Below, one piece after another: positions 56,389 to 64,000 of a stretch of DNA of 64,000 nt. Under the pieces are notes generated by a model. The model was not told the DNA's origin. It saw only the letters and a list, made by a program, of their open reading frames with translations, and did not search any database. Source of the DNA: Panicum virgatum (taxonomy: Eukaryota; Streptophyta; Magnoliopsida; Poales; Poaceae); assembly GCF_016808335.1 (NCBI RefSeq), contig NC_053142.1:620001-684000 (forward strand). The letters are read 5' to 3'. The translations under genes and the position numbers were made by a program. Within the stretch, counting starts at the first letter, position 1. Each line of letters opens with the position of its first letter.

Positions 56389-57740
56389 CTCGGCTGGTGG
56401 TGGCTAGAACGTGGCGCGGTGAGCTAAGGTGAGCGCGATGCGATGCGAAAACAGCTCGGGCAATCTGTCGAGCAGGTGGTGTGCACGGCGTGGATGGCAA
56501 TGGAGATTGGCGTGCTGGTGCGTGGGAATGAGTGGTGCAGCGTAGGATGGCTAGAGCTTGCTGGTGTGGCCTAACTCTGGCGAGGGTGATGGCGGCGAGC
56601 AGTGGCGTGGCGGTGGTGCGCGGGCGGCGCGGAGCGGTGTGGAGCGGCGCGCGGGGGCCAGTTCGTTAGCCCTGACCATGGGATGCTCTCCACAGCAATG
56701 TGTATACATACCATGCTAAGCACAACCACCATACACCCAGATCGTGTGATTGGGTCCACCCACAACAACAGTGTAGCAGCTGAACTCTGGAGCAATATGC
56801 ATGGCTCATGGGCCCAATGTTGTGTAACCTCCTAGTTAGAAAACCATGCTTCGTTTGGCATACAAACCTCATGAAACCCAGCACGTCTCTTGTCTAACCA
56901 GAGACTGCACCTGCACACCTCATTGTGGAAACGAGCACGTCTCGGGTTCGCCGTGGGTTGAGACAAACGGCATCCTTTCCCCAGCCCAGCAATAGCAGAC
57001 CTCCTAAATTGTCCCACTCTAGTTGGTCAAACCCTTCTTGAAACGCCTACGGCTGTCTGCGTCTGCTTCCTCGATAACTACTTTAATTGCAGCAACACGC
57101 CGTATCCGCTACCATCATTTCTTGACAATATGTTAACAGCTATTTAGTAGATACACCATGTAAATTTCTTCTTAATGCAATACATTCTCACATGTGTTTT
57201 TTTCTGAAGAGTACGCTGATAGTTTTGATTCGGAACCAATGCTGGTTAGCTGGCAAAGCATGATGATGTGCATGCCAGGAAGACGTTGACTCTGAGGGTA
57301 GCATAGCTATAGTGAGATCAGCATAGCGTTAGTGAAACCACCAAATGTATCGGCCTTCTTATGTGCAAGCGGTTCTCTCAGAAATGGGGCAGGAAGCACA
57401 ACCGACCACAGGCCAGACCAACAAGGTGTTCAGCAGCACCCTACACTAGGTGCTGTGTGGTTTATGTGAGACCATGTTCAATGGAACCTAATTCCATCTA
57501 GTTGAGACCAGGAACTTCAAAAGAAGAAATGATGGAACAGAACATGGCAAATGCCTAAAAATATTGAGAAAACAGAAATATGACATTGATACGATGAAGA
57601 CTACTATAGAACAGCATACAAGAAGGATAACAAACCAAGGCTCCAACACACTTGCACTGAAAAAATGAAAACACACACATGTTCTTATTAGGCACATCAG
57701 AAACAATAGGTTCCCATCGCTGCTATTGTTTCTTCACTTC
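56389..57740. other. Right edge of the LTR element and gene flank
   Basis: A G/C-rich stretch to about 56670 may be the element's leader. No primer binding site or 5' LTR is visible. From about 56680 the DNA looks like ordinary gene-flanking sequence, with no supported gene. The 3' flank of the RING gene begins near 57740. Confidence 0.4.
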
Positions 57741-58496
57741 TCATATGAACTGGGTCTCGATCGCATCATCCTTCACAGCACCGCAGATTGGGCAAGCCGT
57801 GAGATGGAGTGCACATGGCTTGCAGGTGCAGAGGTGCTTGCACGACAGCAACATCATACAAGCACCACCAGAGTTGCAAACCATACAAGTACGATCAGTC
57901 CTGGTTGACTCTGCTTGCCACACTTGATGCTTCATCTCCAGGGCCTGAAACATGTGAGTTCATTTCCTGCTGCAACGTAGCAATCATTCTGACAAGTGCC
58001 TCGTTCGTTTCATATACAAGAACAACAAGCTGCAGCAATTGATCCCAAGCATGCCGTGAAGTTTCTTGATTCTCTTGGATCCTTTGCAACTCTAAGCGCA
58101 TCCTGACTACCTCTTCAACGTTCCGGAGCAGCGCATCGGTTGTCAGATGGTTTGATAGAATTGCGTTCTGTAAAGACATTTCCTGCTGCTGCGACACCTG
58201 AGCCTGCTCATTCTATTTATTGAGGAAAAAAGTAAAAAACAAAAGCAGAAGTAAGACAACATCTATCCAAGACTCAACCAAACTGGTGCACAAAAAGTCA
58301 CGCAGAGTTGGAGAACCCGACCCAACTGCAGCCTGTGCTGCTCAAGGGAGAACCATTGCGGCGTCTGATTTGTGCTCTGTGGTTCAATCATATGAGTATC
58401 TAAGACCTCACTTGTTGGTATATCCAAAGGAAGGCCATTTGCTTGTTGTCCCTGAGGTTGATTGGCCTGTTCAGAATGGGTATTGAGGTTGTCCAT
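57741..58496 (-). pseudogene. BOI-like RING-finger gene, two exons, frameshifted
   Basis: Exon 1 is 58496-58317 (60 codons, MDNLNTHSEQ, Gln/Asn-rich), ending CGG|GTTCTC. Exon 2 starts at 58212 after ATAG and encodes a coiled coil (NVEEVVRMRLELQRIQE) and, at the C-terminus, a RING with CMVC, SCKHLCTCKPC and CPIC, ending ETQFI. This fits the BOI/SBP1-type E3 ubiquitin ligases. The first frame ends at TGA in GACTGATCGT (57891-57900), and the RING is in the next frame, as if TGAT were inserted. Hence a broken copy, unless an unseen splice or base error is involved. Confidence 0.72.
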
Positions 58497-58552
58497 TGCA
58501 GACACCAGAGACCAGACTGAAGGGTGTCTCCGGTCCGGGGCGATGGATGCTC

Positions 58553-58560
58553 CTTTTATA
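58553..58560 (-). promoter_or_regulatory. TATA box of the RING gene
   Basis: TATAAAAG on the minus strand, 57 bp upstream of the ATG at 58496. Transcription would begin near 58525, leaving a short 5' UTR. Confidence 0.6.
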
Positions 58561-58564
58561 GGGC

Positions 58565-59279
58565 GGAATGGAGGTGCACAATTAATACCAGCGAATCCAG
58601 AAAGATTTGTCTTAAATCTACTCAATAACTCTACTCATTTATTTAGTAGAAGAGTTCATGAACATCATCTGTCTATGTACTCTGATTCTTACCTGTCTAA
58701 TTGACTGCCAAATATACAAGGTTCACCACAAGATCGGTCAAACTTACCGTTGGTAACATCATGACGTATGCTCCATAAATTCTTGTCGTATCTACTATGT
58801 ATTTAGTAATAGATACTTATTTGGTAGAGGATTCTATAGCCAAAAGGCTGGCACTTGCTTAAGACACAGCGTATGCTTGTTTGTTCATTAATCTATGGAA
58901 ATACGTACAGGATCTATCTAGACGTTTTGTTTGGGTTCTATCAAAACCTAATTAAAGACTGAAGTTTGCAGATTGTTGAGATTGTTAGTACTCCTTGGCA
59001 AACATTGTGAAGGAATCTTTTCCAAGCCATCCTCACAACCTCATGGTTACCAAGATGCAAGCTATATCCAGCAACTGAAGCCAAAATAAAAGGGAGACAA
59101 TTTTCTATAAGTAACCAAAAATGGAATTTTAGGCCTTGCAAAAGGAGAAACATAGAAAGATGTAAAATAAAGAAGAGAAAATAAATCCAAAGAGTTGAGG
59201 AAGGTATTATAGGTGTAAGGCTGACCATCCAGTATCCATCCCACACTTGCTTCCAGCAACAGCCATAGAAACCATTGGG
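58565..59279. other. Upstream region of the RING gene
   Basis: AT-rich sequence. A minus-strand frame at 58941-59246 contains VAGYSLHLGNHEVVRMAWKR, which looks protein-like and could be exon material, but no splice sites are convincing. Confidence 0.3.
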
Positions 59280-59388
59280 TCATGTGTCCAAAGTTGAAAT
59301 TAAGTTCAAGCTCCCAGCCTGCAGCAAAACAGCTGTGCTATGGTACTCGGCACCATAAACAACTAGAGCACCAAGTGCAAATATTTTC
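59280..59388 (-). pseudogene. Possible host exon
   Basis: After an acceptor ATTGCAG at 59389, the minus strand encodes KIFALGALVVYGAEYHSTAV and LLQAGSLNLISTLDT and then a stop. The composition is protein-like and helical, with some likeness to armadillo-type repeats. No partner exons are proven. Confidence 0.35.
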
Positions 59389-60519
59389 CTGCAATTTTCA
59401 TCAATGAAGATTAGACAAGGGCATATTTATCTAAAGATGATAGAATCAGAACTTGCAAGAAGAGTAGACTTCCAATGATACTGAACACAAATTTACAGGT
59501 CCAGTTAAGTTTATTTTCTGAAAGCATGTATCTTTTAGGGTTGAATATAAGATATTATGAAGTAAAAGCAACAAAAAATCAAACTGTCGCTGCAAATTCT
59601 AAGTCTAAATGTATCAATGAATTATATATCACAGTTACCAAAGATTTAGGAATTATTCATAAAGCAGTTAATTGATTACAAATCTATATATAAGTTATGA
59701 AACCATGACCCATAAAATTTAGACCACAAACAAAAGAAGAGGTAGCATATTTCAAAACAGTCTGCTCAAGCCAGACATGTTGACAATAAGTTGCAATTTC
59801 AGTTATGTTGCAACAAATATGCAGCAACCATAACCCACCGATGTAATCAATATAGTAAAGCAAAAATTACACTGGATAAATAGTGATTTTACTCAAAGAG
59901 AATGTTATAGTGGAAAGTAGCCAGCAGAAATTGACATTTTAATAGATTTAGCTCAGATATTATTAGTGTCCTACAACAAAGGCTCCAAATTTGTTGTAGC
60001 CTTGTAGGACACCAATCAACTGTACTCAATTTGATAGTGTCCAAATGGTCAATTTCCACTATAATAGTGTTCTCGAGAAAAATCCACAGCAACAAAAAAA
60101 GAGTGTTCGACAGCAGATAATGTCCTCAAGTCAATTCTGAAACAGAAAGCCAGGGCAGCAAGAAAAGAAGGGCCTCAAATCTAAATTTGCTGTAACAAGG
60201 CATCCAGCAAATGAACTCATTTTGTAGGTAAATCCGAAATATTCAAGTTAAATTTGTATAGATTCAGGTACCCCATCATTTAACAAATGAGTGCGGTGCT
60301 GCTCACCTGACAAAACCAAAAGAGTTGGTAGCACATGATTTAACCACTGCCTAGTAGTTCGGAGTTCAGACGCCATGGTTCCCACTAAGGAAGCGAGTCC
60401 ATATCCAGCGAATCATTCCTTCTGAATCTATTCAAGAGAACAAAAAAAAATTAATTGTTTAAAAAACATACCTCCTTTTCTTCAGGTGATTTTAATTGAG
60501 CTTTACCATCCCTCTTAAA
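59389..60519. other. AT-rich intron-like or intergenic DNA
   Basis: No supported gene or element. Short similar segments with TTTGATAGTGTCC and GTGTCCTACAAC occur near 59968 and 60034. If the flanking exon-like pieces belong to one gene, this would be its intron. Confidence 0.35.
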
Positions 60520-60566
60520 AAAAAATGGTGCCAACAAGTTAAAAGCAGTGCAGTATGCCTGGATGA
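60520..60566 (-). pseudogene. Possible host exon, downstream part, split by the LINE
   Basis: Read on the minus strand after removal of the LINE and one TSD copy, the frame from 62810 continues here as LIQAYCTAFNLLAP. The joined frame is short and hydrophobic. The family is unknown. Confidence 0.35.
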
Positions 60567-60579
60567 GAGTGATATACAT

Positions 60580-62652
60580 ACAACAACAACAACATAGCCT
60601 TTTTTCCCAAGCAAGTTAGGGTAGGCTAGAGATGAAACCCGAAAGAAATAAGTTCAAGGTCCAGGCACATTGATAGCTAGTCTCCAAGCGCTCCTATCCA
60701 AAGCTATCTCTTTAGAAATATTCCAATCCTTAAGGTCTCTCTTAACCGACTCATCTCACGTCAGTTTAGGTCTACCTCTACCCCTCTTTACATTATCGAC
60801 CCGCTCAAGAACCCCATTACGCACCGGCGCCTCAGGAGGCCTTCGTTGGACATGTCCAAACCATCTCAGCCGATGCTGGGTAAGTTTCTCCTCAATTGGT
60901 GCCACCCCGACCCTATCCCGAATAACTTCGTTCCGGACTCTATTCCTCCTTGTGTGCCCGCAAAACCACCGCAACATCCGCATCTCTGCTACACTCAGTT
61001 GCTGGACATGTCGCCTTTTTGTAGGCCAACATTCAGCACCGTATAACATCGCCGGACGAATTGATGTCCTATAGAATTTGTCTTTTAGCTTTTGTAGCAC
61101 CCTCTTGTCACAAAGGATGCTAGAAGCTTGCCGCCATTTCAACCAGCCAGCTGAAATTCTATGCCTAACATCTTCATCAATGTCGCCATCCTTTTATAGC
61201 ACCGATCCTAAATACCGAAAAGTATCCTTCTGGACCACCACTTGCCCATCTAGACTAACGTCTCCCCCCTCATGCCTAGTCGCATTGAAATCACACATCA
61301 TGTACTTTGGTCTTGGTCCTACTAAGTCTGAACCCTTTCGACTCTAACGTGTGTCTCTACAGCTCTAACTTCCTATTAACCCCTGCCCTACTCTCGTCAA
61401 CTAGTACCACATCATCAGCAAAGAGCATACACCAAGGGATCTCACCTTGTATATCCCTTGTGACCTCATCTATCACTAAAGCACATAAATAAGGGCTCAA
61501 TGCTGACTCCTGGTGTAGGCCTATGTTAATATGAAAGTTAGTGGTGTTGCCATTACATGTCCGAACAAACGTCGTTGCATCCTTGTACATATCCTTAATG
61601 AGGGTAATGTAATTAGTTGGGACTTTGTGCTTCTCCAAGGCCCCCCACATGACATTTCTCGGTACTTTGTCATATGCCTTCTCAAGGTCAATGAAGACCA
61701 TGTGCAAATCCTTCTTCTGCAACCTATATCTCTCCATCAATTTTCGTATTAAGAAAATCGCCTCCATGGTTGACCTTCCAGGCATGAACCCAAATTGGTT
61801 TTGGGTCACACTTGTCACTCTTCTTAGGCGATGCTTGATAACCCTCTCCCAAAACTTCATCGTATGGCTCATCAGCTTAATCCCACGGTAGTTAGTACAA
61901 CTTTGAACATCGCCCTTGTTTTTGAAGATAGGTACTAATATACTTCTCCTCCATTCTTCCGGCATCTTGTTTGACCGAAAAATGAGATTAAAAAGCTTAG
62001 TTAACCATACTATTGCTCTATCTCCTAGGCATCTCCACACCTCAATGGGGATACCATCAGGGAACATCGCTTTACCTCCCTTCATTCTCTTCAAAGCCTC
62101 CCCGATCTCTACCTCCTGAATTCCCCCTCACAAAACGTCTGTTGGTATCGTCAAAAGAGTCATCTAACTCAAGGGTAGGGCCCTCACTCTCCCCATTAAA
62201 CAACTTGTCAAAGTACTCTCTCCATCTATCCATGATCTCATCCTTCACTAGCAGTCGATCTGTCCCATCCTTAATACATTTGATTTGGTTGATGTCCCTT
62301 GTCTTCCGCTCGCGGATCCTAGCCATCATATAAATGTTCTTATCCCCTTCTTTCGTGCCTAGCCGCTGATACAGGTAATCATACGCCTTACCTTTGCTAC
62401 ACTCACGGCTCGCTTTGCAACCCTCTTCGCTAATTTATAGCCCTCGATGTTGGCTGCACTCTTGTCAAGGAGGAGGCGCTTGAAACACTCCTTCTTCTCC
62501 TTAATAGCCCTTTGCACCTCGTCGTTTCAAATCCATTAGAGTGGCTATTTTTTATGCTGGTTTGCCAAAACCTAATGCAACCCTCCTCTTTTACCCGGGC
62601 TACTATGCTGAGACGACTCAAGAGAGAGAGAGTCTTTCAGTCAGCATAGGCG
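60580..62652 (-). mobile_element. 5'-truncated RTE-type LINE with 13-bp TSD
   Basis: GAGTGATATACAT flanks it at 60567-60579 and 62653-62665. The 3' end on the minus strand is GGCTATGTTGTTGTTGTTG, the repeat tail typical of plant RTE LINEs, rather than poly(A). It encodes RT and the C-terminal domain but lacks the endonuclease, so it is 5' truncated. Length about 2.07 kb. Confidence 0.9.
60756..62620 (-). pseudogene. RTE LINE ORF (linker, RT, C-terminal domain)
   Basis: The linker is in the 62329-62072 frame (MARIRERKTRDINQIKCIKD, WREYFDKLFNGE). RT is in the 62094-61357 frame, with PDGIPIEVWRCLGD, NYRGIKLMSHTMK, QFGFMPGRST, DLEKAYDKVPR and the catalytic FADD at 61411-61422. The C-terminal domain lies in 61142-60756, with MLYGAECWP, MLRWFCGHTRRNRVRNE and RLRWFGHVQRRP. 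Frameshifts near 62090, 61350 and 61200 make it inactive. Confidence 0.92.
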
Positions 62653-62665
62653 GAGTGATATACAT

Positions 62666-62810
62666 GAAGAAAACAAAACACCAGACATCGCTGACCAAGA
62701 ACAGCCATATTTCTGGTGCCCACCGCTGTGCTAACACTGCCAGGTGAACCCAGTCAGTTAGGAGTGCATCGCAGATCATTTTCCGCAAAGAATTCAGCCC
62801 TGCAAACAAA
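62666..62810 (-). pseudogene. Possible host exon interrupted by the LINE
   Basis: After the acceptor TTTGCAG at about 62803-62809 the minus strand encodes LNSLRKMICDALLTDWVHLA and RWAPEIWLFLVSDVWCFVFF, partly hydrophobic. The frame runs straight into the LINE target site and on into 60566. This suggests an exon disrupted by the LINE, but no family is recognised. Confidence 0.4.
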
Positions 62811-63498
62811 AAGCTGTAATTGTTAGATAAGTCTCACAATGTGCGTCTATGTATCTATCTATATTACTAGATAGGGCTAGGTATAGCCTCCGCGGGGTGA
62901 TCTCGACCGACGATGGGATCACACTGTGGTTTTATTGGCCTCCTGTGGCTGCCTAGGGAGAACTAGGATTAAAGTGGTGACTTGGTTAAGTCTCCCGTCC
63001 CTATATATGTAAGACTGCCCTTTGGGCTTCATGGGTTGAGAGAAATAGAATTTCATTTGGGCCAACAGTAATCTGGTAAGCCTCTCAGGACTACACAGCA
63101 GTTTGCTTCTTCGGTTCACAGACACCCATTATAGCATCGTAACGCTAACAGCTGTTCACACTCTGTGCAGTAATCCCCTGCAATAAGTGGGGATTATGGT
63201 ACCTCCGTGGCCTGTAGCGCCTAAAATGTTTTGGAATTTGCACAGCTACTCTATTTTTCGCCCCCCTTTACTTCCGGCTTTTCTAGATCTCAGAAGTGTC
63301 CCTGCTAATGATTTGGGTTGAAATGGGTTTAATGGATTGGGTTTTGATATGGATTGTGCTTGGGTAGATTGAAATGGGTTGTATTAGCTAATGGGGTGGG
63401 ATGTGTTCTATATAAATATGAATTGGAGTAGATTGGGGTGGGCTGAAATGGATTCTTTATGCAAAACAGTATGACTATATATAAATGTCGGTCCTGTA
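62811..63498. other. Intergenic DNA left of the tandem array
   Basis: 63000-63060 resembles the U3/R end of a copia LTR (TATATATGTAAGACTGCCC, then GAGAGAAATAGAATTTCAT), but termini are not clear. 63305-63470 is very poor in C on the plus strand, with repeated GGATTGGGTT and GAAATGGGTT words. Confidence 0.4.
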
Positions 63499-64000
63499 AG
63501 AGCCGGATCCTAAAAATAAAACCTCGCGTTCACACTATAAAATTTTATCAAAATTAACTGAAATTCATTGTATATGACTCAGTATGACCAGGAGCTACTC
63601 TGTGCAAAGCAGCGTGGCTAGAATTACACGTGGGTCCCACATCAAGAGCCGGATCCTAGAAATAAAACCTCGCGTTCACACTATAAAATTTTATCGAAAT
63701 TGACTGAAATTTGTTGTAAATGACTCAGTATGACTAGGAGCTACTATGTGCAAAGTAGCGTGGCTAGAATTACACGTGGATCCCACGTCAAGAGCCGGGC
63801 CCTAGAAATAAAATCTCGCGTTCACACTATAAAATTTTATCGAACTTGACTGAAATTTATTGTAAATGACTCAGTATGACTAGGAGCTACTCTGTGCAAA
63901 GCAGCGTGGCTAGAATTACACGTGGGTCCCACGTCAAGAGCCGAATTCTAAAAATAAAACCTCGCGTTCACACTATAAAATTTTATCGAATTTGACTGAA
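63499..64000 (+). repeat. Tandem repeat array, 146-bp unit
   Basis: AGCC[GGATCC or variant] recurs at 63501, 63647, 63793 and 63939, an exact 146-bp period. Each unit contains CCTCGCGTTCACACTATAAA, a GACTCAGTATGAC block and CACGTGGGTCCCACGTCAAG. About 3.4 copies are seen, and the array runs off the window. Copies differ at a few bases. The fixed period fits a satellite or minisatellite. Confidence 0.93.

Noticed and set aside
1..64000. CRISPR arrays, tRNA genes or bacterial operons
   Set aside because: No short regularly spaced repeats with unique spacers, no tRNA cloverleaf with A and B boxes that I could recognise, and no Shine-Dalgarno-linked genes.

Overview
The window is nuclear DNA of a grass (Poaceae, probably a panicoid). 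Evidence: Tat/RIRE2-type, Athila and Tekay-type Ty3/gypsy elements, Tourist-like and other MITEs with grass-type termini, a plant RTE LINE with a TTG-repeat tail, a plant 18S rDNA fragment, and intron-containing plant genes. The species cannot be named from sequence alone. Nearly all of the window is nested, decayed transposable elements. I see no bacterial genes, CRISPR array or tRNA gene, and the only gene-like plant loci are broken or fragmentary.

Layout, left to right. 1-1697: a gypsy reverse transcriptase (RT) fragment split by a 1442-bp solo LTR with a 5-bp target-site duplication (TSD). 1.7-5.3 kb: MULE-like inverted arms and three MITEs. 5.4-6.3 kb: a GC-rich direct repeat and a minus-strand 18S rRNA 5' fragment. 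6.7-7.4 kb: degenerate AT-rich repeats. 7.6-11.15 kb: a truncated minus-strand Tat element, with a TA-flanked foldback element in its LTR. It meets, head to head, a plus-strand Tat element (11.15-28.5 kb) that carries RT, RNase H and integrase and then a coiled-coil ORF on the opposite strand.

That antisense ORF is split by the best-preserved element in the window, a complete 10.5-kb minus-strand Athila-type element (16196-26737, TSD TTTGG). It has gag and protease and an uninterrupted 553-codon ATHILA ORF-1-like gene, but no RT, RNase H or integrase. 28.4-32.3 kb holds exon-like pieces of unidentified plant genes on both strands, a small hairpin element and a 114-bp tandem duplication. 32.4-39.4 kb is a second minus-strand Tat element with truncated LTRs and a fragmented gag-pol. 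39.4-51.9 kb is a Tekay-type remnant interrupted by a 10.9-kb minus-strand element (40360-51245) with 3.66-kb LTRs and only 3.6 kb of internal sequence.

51.9-56.4 kb is one end of another LTR element. It encodes a protein resembling the 'putative plant transposon protein' class, broken by two in-frame stops and one frameshift. 57.7-58.6 kb is a BOI-like RING-finger gene with a TATA box, one intron and a frameshift just before the RING. 58.9-62.8 kb has possible host exons and an RTE LINE (60580-62652) with a 13-bp TSD. The window ends inside a tandem array with an exact 146-bp period (63499-64000).

Insertion order can be read from the nesting: Athila is younger than the Tat element it splits, and its LTRs differ by about seven sites in the first 290 bp. 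The 3.66-kb LTR pair differs by about ten sites in 180 bp and is older. Several disabling stops fit C-to-T decay of methylated cytosines. No novel gene system is evident. The least ordinary items are the pol-less Athila derivative, the antisense coiled-coil ORF, the short-bodied long-LTR element and the 146-bp array.
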